A DNA stretch of 64,000 nucleotides from Carnobacterium sp. 17-4. GTDB taxonomy: Bacteria > Bacillota > Bacilli > Lactobacillales > Carnobacteriaceae. The stretch is taken from assembly GCF_000195575.1 (NCBI RefSeq), contig NC_015391.1, forward strand, positions 922,501 through 986,500, written 5' to 3'. The notes beneath the pieces were generated by a model, which was not told where the DNA came from, did no database searches, and saw only the letters and a program-made list of their open reading frames with translations. Within the stretch, counting starts at the first letter, position 1. The number at the start of each line of letters is the position of its first letter. Below, piece after piece: positions 1 to 7,358 of this stretch. A program made the position numbers and the translations under genes.

Positions 1-279
1 AAAAAGAAAGGGGGGTGTAAAAATAAAAAGTGGAAATAATTTCAAAAAGCTAATATAGCAGTGTTTTAAAACAATTTATAAAATTTCTAATAAAAGCAAA
101 TATTAATTTAATGCTATATGAATAGCCACCGATCAACGTTTATGAGTGTTTACTGTATCAATTATAATAAACGCTAAAAACAGGCTGTTTTTTATCAAAA
201 ATAAAATAAATATATCGGGTTTGAAATATTGGTTTATATGATTAATCAACCCGTTATTTTAATAAGTGAGGTGATTAAA

Positions 280-702
280 ATGAAAACTGAAACAGATAAA
301 ATAATTGAGGGTTCCTATAGGAGTATAGACAGGATCTGGAAAAAGCATTACGTTCGACCTATGAAACGACAATTAAATGAACATGAATTGATTCATTCTT
401 TTGATAAAGGCGTTAGGAAATATCAGAGGTTAAGAAATTCACTCCTAGTAAATGATCTGTTGAGAGAGAATCCAGACTTTAAACAATATGTTGAGCTTGT
501 TGCAGCTGTTATCAATACTAGAATACAAGCTATGACAATGATTAAGCAAAACAAGTTATCAGATCACATAATCCATAGTTTAAATGAAGTCACTAAAATA
601 GTTGAACTAGGGAATAGCTTAGTAAGTGAGTCTTTAGACTGGGCATATAAAGGCGGATATAAGTCCGATTTGTTAGATAAGTATAGAAAAAAATATTTAT
701 AA
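280..702 (+). CDS. Hypothetical phage-associated protein upstream of tape measure
   Basis: A 140-residue, basic, apparently all-helical soluble protein that I do not recognise. The ATG at 280 is chosen over an upstream ATG at 229 because GAGGTG lies at 268-273, while nothing like a ribosome binding site precedes 229. It ends 16 bases before the tape measure gene. In siphophages this slot usually holds the tail assembly chaperones (gpG/gpGT), but I see no slippery frameshift site or chaperone signature, so its presence here may reflect rearrangement. There are no membrane segments and no signal peptide. Function unknown; real gene very likely. Confidence 0.7.
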   Translation: MKTETDKIIEGSYRSIDRIWKKHYVRPMKRQLNEHELIHSFDKGVRKYQRLRNSLLVNDLLRENPDFKQYVELVAAVINTRIQAMTMIKQNKLSDHIIHSLNEVTKIVELGNSLVSESLDWAYKGGYKSDLLDKYRKKYL

Positions 703-718
703 TAGGAGGTGAAACTAT

Positions 719-3034
719 TTGGCGAAAACTGAAGAAAGTAATGTAGTACTGAATTTCAAAATGGATGGGCAAGTGCAATATGCTCAGACCATAAAAGAAA
801 TAAACGGAGTTATGAATACTGCTGGTAAAGAATACAACAACCATGTGTCAGCAATGAAAAAAGATGCTACTCAAACCGAGAAACTTCAAGCTGCTAAAGG
901 TAAACTTGAAATTCAATTAGAGGGTGCTGAAAAGCGTTCTAAGATGTTGAGAGAAGAATACGAGCGGTCCGTAAAAGAAACCGGTGAGTATTCAAATGAA
1001 TCAAAAAAACTATATGATCAGTTGCTTCAGTCTGAAACAGGTGAAAACAAGTTACGAAGTGCATTAGATGCTACCAACGACTCTTTGAAGGAACAAGGAA
1101 ACCTATCTATTGAAGCGGCTGATAAGTTAGCTAAGTTAGAAGAATCAGGCGAGAAAGTCAAGAACGTAGGTAAAGGAATGACCGTTGGTGTTACAGCTCC
1201 AATATTGGCCATTGGTGCAGTTGCAATAAAATCCTTTGGTGAAGTTGATGAAGCGATGGATACCATTATCATGAAGACGGGAGCCACTGGGAATGCAGCG
1301 GACAGCTTGACTCAATCTCTTGAAAACGTCGCTGGAAATACTCATTTAGAAATACAAACAGTTGGTGAAGCAATAGGAGAAATGAATACTCAATTTGGAT
1401 TTATGGACGAGAAGCTAGAAGAATCAACTGACTATATGCTTAAGTTTGCTGAAATTAATAATACTGATGTATCTGAATCTGCTATTAATTCCCGTAAAGT
1501 AATTGAAGCATATGAAATGTCCTATGATGATTTAAACAAAGTATTAGATGCTACTACTAAAGTATCGCAAAATACCGGTCAGTCTGTTGACATGTTGTTC
1601 GATAAAGCAATAACAGGTGCACCACAAATTAAAGCACTAGGTCTTTCTTTTGAAGATGGCGTTGAAATGATTGGTAAATTTGAACAAAGCGGACTTGATT
1701 CAGGGAAAATGTTAGGTTTTATGTCCAAGGCTTCAGTACTATTTGCTAAAGATGGAAAGACTTTAACCCAGGGTCTAGGTGATCTACAAGAAAACATGAA
1801 GAATGCCACCAGTGATACAGAGGCGCTTGCAATGGCCAGTGAAGTATTTGGTTCTAGAGGTGGAGATGCTATGTTTGATGCCATTAAAAGAGGAACTCTT
1901 GATTTAACAGAGCTTGGAGAAATTGCCAAAAACAGTGTTGGAGCAGTTGGTAACACATTTGATGAAACTAGGGATCCTATTGATCAAGCTCAAGAAGCTA
2001 TGAATAATGCAACTTTTGCATTTGCTGGTCTAGGTGATGCAATTCAAATAACCTTGTTTCCAGCATTCGAGAAGTTGACGGAACTTTTAAACCAATTTAA
2101 AGAGTGGTTCACTGCTTTGAGTCCTGAACAGCAACAATTCATTGTTAAAACTGCTATGATAGCCGCTGCGATTGGCCCTTTATTAGTCGTTTTAGGAACT
2201 CTGATGGGAAGCATGACTAAGATATACAACGGAGCTAGACTCCTTATATCAGGTATTAAAGCGCTGGGAGTTATACTAGGATTATTAGGAACTCCAATAG
2301 GTTTGGCAGTATTAGCAATTGTCGCATTCATTGCTATTTTCGTAGTAGCTTACAAAAAAGTAGAGTGGTTTAGAAACGGAGTCAATGCATTCTTTAGAGG
2401 TGTCAAAGATGTCGGAGTTGAATCGTTTAAATTTTTAGGTGGTTACATTAGTGGGATTTTTGAAGGTATCAAACAAAACTTTAGTAATTTTGCTAGTGCT
2501 GGAAAACGAATTTTTTCTGGAATCACTGATTTTATCGCTGGAGCTTTTACCGGAGATTGGTCAAGAGCCTGGAAAGGCGTGACTAATATATTTGGTGGAA
2601 TATTCGAGGGACTAGGTGCTATGGCTAAAGCTCCACTGAACTCAATGATCGGTTTAATTAATGGATTCATTCGTGGTTTGAGTAGAATCAAAATACCTAA
2701 ATGGGTTCCTGGAATAGGCGGAAAAGGATTCAGCATTTCTGAAATTCCATTCTTAGCTGAAGGAGGTAGCTTCTTAAATGGCCAAGCAATCGTTGGTGAA
2801 GCAGGTCCCGAATTAGTGACAAGTATGAATGGTAGAACGAAAGTTACACCATTATCTAGTGATGAAAAAGCTAAAGGGATTTCTGGAGCTTCTAAAGGTG
2901 GCCGGAATGTTGAAATGCATGTTCATTACGGTCAAATTAATACAAATAGTCCAAGCGAATTAGCTAAACTAGATAGACGAATGAAACGAGCATCTGATAT
3001 GGCCATGATTGCAACAGGAGGAGTACCGGAATAA
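719..3034 (+). CDS. Phage tail tape measure protein (siphovirus type)
   Basis: A 771-residue tape measure protein that sets tail length and is ejected during infection. It starts with TTG at 719 behind AGGAGGT at 704-710. Visible parts: a heptad-rich coiled coil at about residues 20-130, a region typical of phage tail TMP family proteins (MKTGATGNAADS at about 186, then the GAPQIKALG/FGSRGGDAM stretch), a strongly hydrophobic block at about 474-545, and near the C terminus (about residue 692) VGEAGPELV, which recurs in Gram-positive phage tape measures. The next gene is not a distal tail protein; a terminator follows at once. This points to a truncated or rearranged tail module. Confidence 0.93.
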   Translation: MAKTEESNVVLNFKMDGQVQYAQTIKEINGVMNTAGKEYNNHVSAMKKDATQTEKLQAAKGKLEIQLEGAEKRSKMLREEYERSVKETGEYSNESKKLYDQLLQSETGENKLRSALDATNDSLKEQGNLSIEAADKLAKLEESGEKVKNVGKGMTVGVTAPILAIGAVAIKSFGEVDEAMDTIIMKTGATGNAADSLTQSLENVAGNTHLEIQTVGEAIGEMNTQFGFMDEKLEESTDYMLKFAEINNTDVSESAINSRKVIEAYEMSYDDLNKVLDATTKVSQNTGQSVDMLFDKAITGAPQIKALGLSFEDGVEMIGKFEQSGLDSGKMLGFMSKASVLFAKDGKTLTQGLGDLQENMKNATSDTEALAMASEVFGSRGGDAMFDAIKRGTLDLTELGEIAKNSVGAVGNTFDETRDPIDQAQEAMNNATFAFAGLGDAIQITLFPAFEKLTELLNQFKEWFTALSPEQQQFIVKTAMIAAAIGPLLVVLGTLMGSMTKIYNGARLLISGIKALGVILGLLGTPIGLAVLAIVAFIAIFVVAYKKVEWFRNGVNAFFRGVKDVGVESFKFLGGYISGIFEGIKQNFSNFASAGKRIFSGITDFIAGAFTGDWSRAWKGVTNIFGGIFEGLGAMAKAPLNSMIGLINGFIRGLSRIKIPKWVPGIGGKGFSISEIPFLAEGGSFLNGQAIVGEAGPELVTSMNGRTKVTPLSSDEKAKGISGASKGGRNVEMHVHYGQINTNSPSELAKLDRRMKRASDMAMIATGGVPE

Positions 3035-3048
3035 AACAATAGCAAAAG

Positions 3049-3076
3049 CCATCTCTTAATTGAGATGGTTTTTTTT
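3049..3076 (+). terminator. Intrinsic terminator after tape measure gene
   Basis: CCATCTC (3049-3055), a six-base loop TTAATT and GAGATGG (3062-3068) form a 7-bp stem followed by eight T. It closes the tail transcript and resembles the hairpin at 5125-5152, which also has an ATCTC/AATT/GAGAT core. Confidence 0.85.
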
Positions 3077-3082
3077 GGTTAA

Positions 3083-3107
3083 GAGCCGAAGGGAAAATAC
3101 ACTTGGA
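3083..3107 (+). repeat. GAGCCGAAG...CTTGG element, copy 1
   Basis: A 25-base element beginning GAGCCGAAGG and ending CACTTGGA. It matches the copy at 7169-7193 at about 22 of 25 positions, and a more diverged copy lies at 8389-8415. Each sits just downstream of a hairpin with a T tract. Function unknown. Confidence 0.6.
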
Positions 3108-3149
3108 TTATTTTTATAAAGTATAATTGAAATAAAATGAGGTGTGAAT

Positions 3150-3524
3150 ATGGTCCAACAAATAACATTTAATGTACCTGAAAACTTTATTGTTCTAACT
3201 AAAGAAGAATATCGGCAATCGATGGACAAGATAAAGGTTAGTGATATGAAAGGAGTGAACGCATTGGGAAAACCAATAACTATTAATATTAACGAAGTGA
3301 GTCAAAATCCCGAACGTGCAAAAATTAAATACGGAAATAAAGAAGTGATCTGCAAAATGTACAGCATGAACAAATCAACTCTGAATACTTGGTTAAAGGA
3401 CATGAGAAACAATCCTAAATTTGCGCATGGTGTTGTTAATCCTACGCATAAAATTGTTTTAATACACTTAGATACTTTTGAAGATTACTTTAGATGGCTG
3501 GAAAAAAATAGATACAGGAGATGA
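3150..3524 (+). CDS. DUF771-like phage protein
   Basis: A 124-residue soluble protein. The N terminus (QQITFNVPENFIVLTKEEYR) fits the pattern of DUF771-type phage proteins, which open with an N-terminal strand, 'P...V.L.k.EY', then a helix-turn-helix-like middle and a C-terminal FEDYFRWLE helix. The middle segment MYSMNKSTLNTWLKDMR looks like a winged or HTH-like DNA-contact region. ATG 3150 follows GAGGTG (3139-3144) at 5 bases; a GTG at 3144 overlaps that ribosome site and is less likely. The family assignment is from memory of its pattern and is tentative. Such genes usually sit in early or replication regions of temperate phages. Confidence 0.6.
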   Translation: MVQQITFNVPENFIVLTKEEYRQSMDKIKVSDMKGVNALGKPITININEVSQNPERAKIKYGNKEVICKMYSMNKSTLNTWLKDMRNNPKFAHGVVNPTHKIVLIHLDTFEDYFRWLEKNRYRR

Positions 3525-3530
3525 TTAATT

Positions 3531-3680
3531 TTGGTTAATAAAAAGAAAGAAAGAAATTTTATTGTAACAAATTACGACAGAAATGGTAAAGTTATTGAAG
3601 ATTTATCAAAAGTAGTTATTCCAATTGAAAGACAAATCGCTTTGTTAGAACGTCTTAATCGTTTAGATAGAAGAGGATAA
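3531..3680 (+). CDS. Small phage-type protein (49 aa)
   Basis: A TTG-started reading frame (MVNKKKERNFIVTNYDRNGK...) of 49 codons, with AGGAG at 3516-3520 about 10 bases upstream and only 6 bases after the preceding stop. The segment 'NYDRNGKVIEDLSKVVIP' resembles tiny phage proteins with the pattern 'xPDGxxxxDLSKVxVP' found in lactic acid bacterial prophages. Basic N terminus, no membrane segment. Function unknown. Likely translated with the DUF771-like gene. Confidence 0.5.
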   Translation: MVNKKKERNFIVTNYDRNGKVIEDLSKVVIPIERQIALLERLNRLDRRG

Positions 3681-3783
3681 TTATTTGTGTGAAATATGAA
3701 GTTCAAAAGATATTTAGAAGTAAATAAATCTAACAGCTATACTTTGCATATATTATAAGTATCACGTTTAGAGGAGAATGAAA

Positions 3784-4014
3784 ATGCAAGAGGATACAAT
3801 GATGATTTATTTTGAAGATGAAGGTTTTAAAGTGATAAGTTTTGGACCATCCGCGGATATTCTTTATCAAAGTTATGTAGTTATATCGTACGAAGAAGAT
3901 TTAACTATATACCCTTGTTGTAATCAACTGATGGCTGTTAAAGTTTCATCAATCTTTATAGCAGAATACTGCCAAAGAATAGAGCATATAAATATGTTGT
4001 TTGATAACATGTAA
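3784..4014 (+). CDS. Hypothetical protein (76 aa)
   Basis: A small acidic protein of 76 residues (start MQEDTMMIYFEDEG). ATG 3784 is preferred because GAGGAG at 3771-3776 is 7 bases upstream; the ATG at 3778 is only 1 base from that site. It has two adjacent cysteines (YPCCNQ) and an EYCQR motif but no recognisable domain. It is followed directly by a terminator, so it is probably expressed alone. Not recognised. Confidence 0.5.
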   Translation: MQEDTMMIYFEDEGFKVISFGPSADILYQSYVVISYEEDLTIYPCCNQLMAVKVSSIFIAEYCQRIEHINMLFDNM

Positions 4015-4020
4015 TAAATT

Positions 4021-4053
4021 ATACCTTCATTTTATGAGGGTATTTATTTCTTT
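4021..4053 (+). terminator. Intrinsic terminator
   Basis: ATACCTTCA (4021-4029) pairs with TGAGGGTAT (4035-4043), with one G-U pair, followed by a T-rich run. The end of the T run merges into the -35 box of the LexA-controlled promoter, so the two transcription units are packed back to back. Confidence 0.7.
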
Positions 4054-4079
4054 ACAAAACAAACATACGTTCGTATAAT
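4051..4079 (+). promoter_or_regulatory. SOS promoter: LexA box inside the -35/-10 spacer
   Basis: TTTACA (4051-4056), a 17-base spacer and a perfect TATAAT (4074-4079). The spacer ends with CAAACATACGTTCG (4060-4073), one mismatch from the Gram-positive LexA/DinR box CGAAC-N4-GTTCG. LexA bound here would block RNA polymerase directly. The same layout is seen upstream of uvrB (44183-44211). It reads into the small genes from 4098. Confidence 0.8.
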
Positions 4080-4097
4080 AAACACGAGGTGAACGAT

Positions 4098-4358
4098 ATG
4101 AAAAAAATGAAGATTCAAGAATTTAATCAGGACTATATGATGATAGATGAAAAAGAAATGACATTTATTTATGAGTATCCAGAAAAGGAACAGTTCGATT
4201 ATATAACGGATAAGGTTGACCATCCAGAAATTAAAGAATATAACATTGAGTATTCAGCTATGATACAGACAATTCGCATGGGCGAAATTGGCAGATATAG
4301 ATTGGATGGCGTTCCATACGGATTCAATGCTTTCATCATTACTATAGTGATGAAGTGA
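4098..4358 (+). CDS. Hypothetical SOS-regulated small protein (86 aa)
   Basis: First gene behind the LexA-boxed promoter. ATG 4098 has GAGGTG (4086-4091) 6 bases upstream; a GTG at 4089 overlaps that site. The 86-residue product (MKKMKIQEFNQDYMMIDEKE...) is acidic in the middle with a YRLDGVPYGFNAF segment near the C terminus. It contains no family I can name with certainty. In lactic acid bacteria, SOS-controlled UmuC-type polymerase operons on phages and plasmids often carry small companions of this size, but no umuC is present here. DNA-damage function is inferred from the promoter only. Confidence 0.6.
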   Translation: MKKMKIQEFNQDYMMIDEKEMTFIYEYPEKEQFDYITDKVDHPEIKEYNIEYSAMIQTIRMGEIGRYRLDGVPYGFNAFIITIVMK

Positions 4359-4363
4359 TAGAT

Positions 4364-4504
4364 ATGGATGATATTTGGGGTTTGAGTGAATCGGCACTGC
4401 TGCTTATTGAGGATAAACTAGATGAACTACTAAATGAGGAGGATGAAGATCATGAACGCTGCTATGATGACTGGGAAAGTAGTTTCGGATGTAAAGGTGA
4501 TTAA
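4364..4504 (+). CDS. Very small acidic protein (46 aa), overlapping next gene
   Basis: ATG 4364 opens a 46-codon frame (MDDIWGLSESALLLIEDKLD...) five bases after the preceding stop. It is very acidic (run DELLNEEDED) with a CYDDW segment. Its last 53 bases overlap the SSB-like gene that starts at 4452 in another frame. The ribosome site is poor, so translation would rely on coupling to the gene before it. It resembles tiny acidic phage-encoded proteins but is not recognised. Moderate to low certainty. Confidence 0.4.
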   Translation: MDDIWGLSESALLLIEDKLDELLNEEDEDHERCYDDWESSFGCKGD

Positions 4505-4763
4505 TACTAAACACGGTTATCCGTTTTGCTACATTGCTTTAGAAGTGAATGAAAAAATTCATAACTGCTTGATTGCTGGACGAAAAGCTTTTAAATTTGT
4601 TTACGAGATTGAAAACGGTACTGGTTTAACGGTTGAATGTACAATTAACGAACGTAAGCAATTAATTATTCAAGAATATAAACTTGACAGTCAACCTACT
4701 CTTTTGGGTCAATTGTGGGATTATAAAGGAAGGCGACTGCCATTTAAGAAAACTATGTTTTAG
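4452..4763 (+). CDS. SSB-like OB-fold protein, SOS operon
   Basis: A 103-residue protein starting MNAAMMTGKVVSDVKV, with GAGGAGGAT (4437-4445) upstream of ATG 4452. The pattern of 'GKVVSDVKVI..KHGYPFCYIAL.V' followed by 'HNCLIAGRKAFKFVYEIENG..LTVECTINERKQLIIQEYKL' has the strand order and the 'G.xxxxR.Qx.Ixxy' ending of a single-stranded DNA-binding OB fold. It is short and lacks the acidic tip of housekeeping SSB. It lies third in the LexA-controlled unit, which fits a DNA repair or replication accessory role. The fold is inferred from pattern, not from a search. Confidence 0.5.
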   Translation: MNAAMMTGKVVSDVKVINTKHGYPFCYIALEVNEKIHNCLIAGRKAFKFVYEIENGTGLTVECTINERKQLIIQEYKLDSQPTLLGQLWDYKGRRLPFKKTMF

Positions 4764-4830
4764 AAAAAGTTTATGTATCTATTTACATTGATTTGATTTA
4801 GATTTAAGTCAAGAAGGAGGAGATCATAAA

Positions 4831-5106
4831 ATGAAAGAAAGAATTAAAAATGCTTTATTAAATTTAAAAGTACTATTTGAAGCTAAGCCTTATGATGAAT
4901 TGACTGAAAAAGATATGAGCGAACTTAATTCTTTTCATCCTGAAAAAGTCCACATGCTTGAAGAAAACGATGATTACTTTTTAGGAATGAGAGCTAATCA
5001 TTTCGTAATCGAAGAAGGCACTTCTGAGAACCATGATCAAATAACTTACTTAATTTCAGCAAACCACAAAGGTATAAGAAAGCAAACTATGCTGCTTGGC
5101 GACTAA
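4831..5106 (+). CDS. Hypothetical protein (91 aa)
   Basis: ATG 4831 follows AAGGAGGAG at 4813-4821. The 91-residue protein is soluble and mixed charge (MKERIKNALLNLKVLFEAKP...), with a helical N-terminal third and a strand-rich end (ITYLISANHKGIRKQTMLL). It is the last gene before the bidirectional terminator at 5125-5160, and no terminator separates it from the SOS promoter, so it may be the distal gene of that operon. Not recognised. Confidence 0.55.
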   Translation: MKERIKNALLNLKVLFEAKPYDELTEKDMSELNSFHPEKVHMLEENDDYFLGMRANHFVIEEGTSENHDQITYLISANHKGIRKQTMLLGD

Positions 5107-5124
5107 TAATAAACTCAAAAAAAT

Positions 5125-5160
5125 AACCCTATCTCAATTAAGAGATGGGGTTTTCCTTTT
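5125..5160. terminator. Bidirectional terminator
   Basis: AACCCTATCTC (5125-5135) pairs with GAGATGGGGTT (5142-5152) with one G-U pair. T-rich on the plus side and A-rich before it, so it can end the plus-strand operon and the minus-strand YozE-like gene, whose stop codon lies in the hairpin. Confidence 0.8.
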
Positions 5161-5353
5161 TATATTTTTCAAATGAACTTTCAGCAATTTTCATTGCTTC
5201 AGGAACTGCATTCATTTTTCTAAGATGATTTTTTAGTTCGGAAAGAGAGGTAAGGTCTATAGGAAAACTAGAATCATTTTTAGCATCATTTGCCAAATCA
5301 CCAATTGGAGATTTGTGATTAATATAATTTTGTAACCATACATAGTAAGTCAT
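5138..5353 (-). CDS. YozE-like SAM-like-fold protein
   Basis: A 71-residue minus-strand protein (MTYYVWLQNYINHKSPIGDLANDAKNDSSFP... kept short here). The layout 'YxWL..Y......gdlA.da..D.sFP......eL..hL', an early tyrosine-rich helix and the aspartate before SFP match the YozE/SAM-like family known from Bacillus, with normal length for that family. Those proteins have no established function. GAGGT lies upstream of its ATG. It is the only gene of this strand in the SOS/toxin-antitoxin stretch and has its own promoter region at 5354-5475. Confidence 0.7.
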   Translation of the reverse strand: MTYYVWLQNYINHKSPIGDLANDAKNDSSFPIDLTSLSELKNHLRKMNAVPEAMKIAESSFEKYKKENPIS

Positions 5354-5475
5354 CTTTTACCTCTTTTCTTATATTTTAATATCCTGATTATATCACTTAA
5401 ACAAAGCATTTAAAATAAACAGAGAAACAAAACTTAATCATTGTTATAATCTAGTAAAGACTAAGGAGACTATAA

Positions 5476-5964
5476 ATGATAGAAAAAATATTTTTTGATA
5501 ATTTAGGAAATTTTCAATGGGCTAGCATTGCAGCTATGATATCGTCATTAGCGTTTGTAACTTCACTTATATCTATATCCATAACTATTAAACAAGGAGA
5601 AAAAAATAGAAAAACTAGCAGTCTTGCTGCACTAAGAATTGATGAATTAAAAGAAGTGCGGAAAAATGTAAGTGAAATAGTGAATTCATTACATAACCTT
5701 CAATATATGGAAGATTTTGCAAATAAAAGACAAAATATGGTAAAAATACCGGAAAAATTCACAATTCATAAAAACGAAATCTATGCTTTATTGTACCGGG
5801 AAGAAAAGCATTCCAAAGAATTTATACAAGCGTTAATTTTATTTGAAGGAAATATAATTAATACTGAAAATATGCTTGAATTGCCTAATTTATTGGATGA
5901 TTTTGATGCAGCTGCTAAGGACTATTCGAAAAAAGAGTATAAAGAAATAGAAAATTACATTTAA
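5476..5964 (+). CDS. Single-span membrane protein, function unknown
   Basis: A 162-residue protein with one transmembrane segment at about residues 16-38 (ASIAAMISSLAFVTSLISIS) followed by a basic, helix-rich cytoplasmic region of about 120 residues. AAGGAG precedes ATG 5476. Single-span proteins of this shape are frequent in prophage and plasmid accessory regions, sometimes as phage-exclusion factors, but nothing in the sequence shows that role here. Single-gene unit between the YozE-like gene and the toxin-antitoxin pair. Not recognised. Confidence 0.55.
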   Translation: MIEKIFFDNLGNFQWASIAAMISSLAFVTSLISISITIKQGEKNRKTSSLAALRIDELKEVRKNVSEIVNSLHNLQYMEDFANKRQNMVKIPEKFTIHKNEIYALLYREEKHSKEFIQALILFEGNIINTENMLELPNLLDDFDAAAKDYSKKEYKEIENYI

Positions 5965-6017
5965 AACACTTAATCGAGTGGCTTTTATTTGAAAATTAGA
6001 AAAAAAATAGAAAATAG

Positions 6018-6046
6018 TTGAAAAAGGATATCGTGTCAAGTATGAT
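6018..6046 (+). promoter_or_regulatory. Promoter of the Panacea toxin-antitoxin operon
   Basis: TTGAAA (6018-6023), 17-base spacer, TATGAT (6041-6046). Transcription would begin about 10-15 bases before the ribosome binding site AGGGG at 6055-6059, giving a very short leader. Confidence 0.7.
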
Positions 6047-6067
6047 TACTTTAAAGGGGTGGTGAGT

Positions 6068-6712
6068 ATGCTTAATACTAGTAAGCGAAGACTATCTATT
6101 AGCAAGTGGCTCAAAGATAATAATCCTAGTGAATTCTATGAGCCTTTGAAATTACAAAAATATTTGTTTTTCTATGAATTGTTTTCTAAAGTAGAAGGGA
6201 AATCTTATTCTTTGGATTATCTTAAGGGATATGAAAATGGTCCAGTGTTTAGTGAGGTTTATGGGGATTACACATATCGCATTGATGAATTTGAACCCAA
6301 TGTTGATGTTAATGGTAATCTAGAAATTGAAAAAGATATTGCTCAAAAAGCAAGCTTCTTAGCTCAAATTTTGACAAAAAAAGAGTTGTCAAATCTGACT
6401 CATGAAATGAATATATGGAAAGCCAAAGAGAAGGATATTGAAAAAGGGATAAAGAATGTTCCTTTGGATGAAGAAGACTTCAACGATAACGATGAGTATA
6501 TTACAAAGAATTTGAAAGATTTGTATTCTAATGAATTTATAAATTCAGTAAATGTTATAAATATAGCAGATAAGAGTTTTGTAGTAAGCAAAGAAGATTT
6601 TTATAAGTTAAATAGCATTCAAAAAGATACTCTAGAATTATTATCTAATGAAGAATTAGATAATCCAGTTTATATATCAATTGGCGATGAAGGGGAGTTA
6701 TTAGTTGACTAG
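6068..6712 (+). CDS. Panacea-domain (DUF4065/SocA-like) antitoxin candidate
   Basis: A 214-residue protein. The N-terminal 75 residues carry the Panacea/DUF4065 pattern: KLQKYLFFYELF, then a hydrophilic turn, then YLKGYENGPVFSEVYGDYTY (the LQK...GPV...V signature). The remainder is charged and helical with an acidic tail ending DEGELLVD. Panacea proteins are known antitoxins that neutralise many unrelated toxins, with the toxin gene adjacent. Here the next gene overlaps this one by 8 bases, as in co-translated toxin-antitoxin pairs. ATG 6068 is chosen because AGGGG at 6055-6059 is 8 bases upstream; a GTG at 6059 overlaps it. Antitoxin role is inferred from domain and context. Confidence 0.72.
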   Translation: MLNTSKRRLSISKWLKDNNPSEFYEPLKLQKYLFFYELFSKVEGKSYSLDYLKGYENGPVFSEVYGDYTYRIDEFEPNVDVNGNLEIEKDIAQKASFLAQILTKKELSNLTHEMNIWKAKEKDIEKGIKNVPLDEEDFNDNDEYITKNLKDLYSNEFINSVNVINIADKSFVVSKEDFYKLNSIQKDTLELLSNEELDNPVYISIGDEGELLVD

Positions 6713-7142
6713 GGTAAAAGATGTTATCACTATGAAAGTTCCTTTTCCTAATATTACAGGGAACTTGGCACTAAGACCTCATATGTATATTTGTATCGAG
6801 GACGGGACTGATAAGAAATTTCTATCTTGTCAAACTAGAAAACCTACAAATATTCTTAAAGATGTCCCGCCATACATATACATTGAAGAAAGTAATAATA
6901 TTAATCGAAATCCATTTACGTGGCCAACGTTAATTGGTTGTGATTATGCATTTGAGATGAAAGACATCCATGTTGATCGTAGTTTACTTGCTAGAAAAAG
7001 AAGAGATGTTTGTGAGGAACTCTATGAAGAGATCTCATTAAAAATAAAACATGATTCTTTTTTTTATGAGTTAATGAACGAAATAGAATTACTTAGCCTT
7101 AATAGATCTTTATCTAAAGTAAATAAAGAAACAGCCTCATAA
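6705..7142 (+). CDS. Putative toxin paired with Panacea protein; PemK/MazF-like pattern
   Basis: A 145-residue protein starting at TTG 6705, with AGGGGAG at 6691-6697 placed 7 bases upstream inside the antitoxin gene, so the two are translationally coupled. Residues 11-60 (MKVPFPNITG..LALRPHMYICIEDG..KKFLSCQTRKP) recall the PemK/MazF beta-barrel pattern 'V..PFP......RPhxyI......' followed by a substrate-side T/Q. The C-terminal half is helical and charged. No catalytic residue can be assigned by eye. It could be an endoribonuclease toxin or a non-enzymatic partner. It ends inside a strong terminator, so the operon has just these two genes. Confidence 0.6.
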   Translation: MTRVKDVITMKVPFPNITGNLALRPHMYICIEDGTDKKFLSCQTRKPTNILKDVPPYIYIEESNNINRNPFTWPTLIGCDYAFEMKDIHVDRSLLARKRRDVCEELYEEISLKIKHDSFFYELMNEIELLSLNRSLSKVNKETAS

Positions 7143-7160
7143 TAGAGTGCTGTTTCTTTT
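7125..7160 (+). terminator. Terminator of the toxin-antitoxin operon
   Basis: AAAGAAACAGC (7125-7135) and GCTGTTTCTTT (7149-7159) form a perfect 11-bp stem that includes the toxin stop codon region and ends in a T tract. Confidence 0.9.
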
Positions 7161-7168
7161 ACGTTATA

Positions 7169-7193
7169 GAGCCGAAGCGAAAATGCACTTGGG
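7169..7193 (+). repeat. GAGCCGAAG...CTTGG element, copy 2
   Basis: Second copy of the 25-base element (GAGCCGAAGC...CACTTGGG), 9 bases after the T tract of the toxin-antitoxin terminator, in the same position relative to a terminator as copy 1. AGCC/GGCT and AAG/CTT halves allow imperfect self-pairing. Confidence 0.6.
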
Positions 7194-7358
7194 CTAGATA
7201 GAAACAAATAGTGAATTGAAATATTTTATTTTTAGTACAATAAGTTTAGAATAAAACTAGAAGCTCATGGAACTATTGTAGAGATGTAAGTCGCCTTGAT
7301 TAAAAATACTTTTGTTAACATAAATATTATATTTCCATATTAGAAAAGAGGTCAAATA

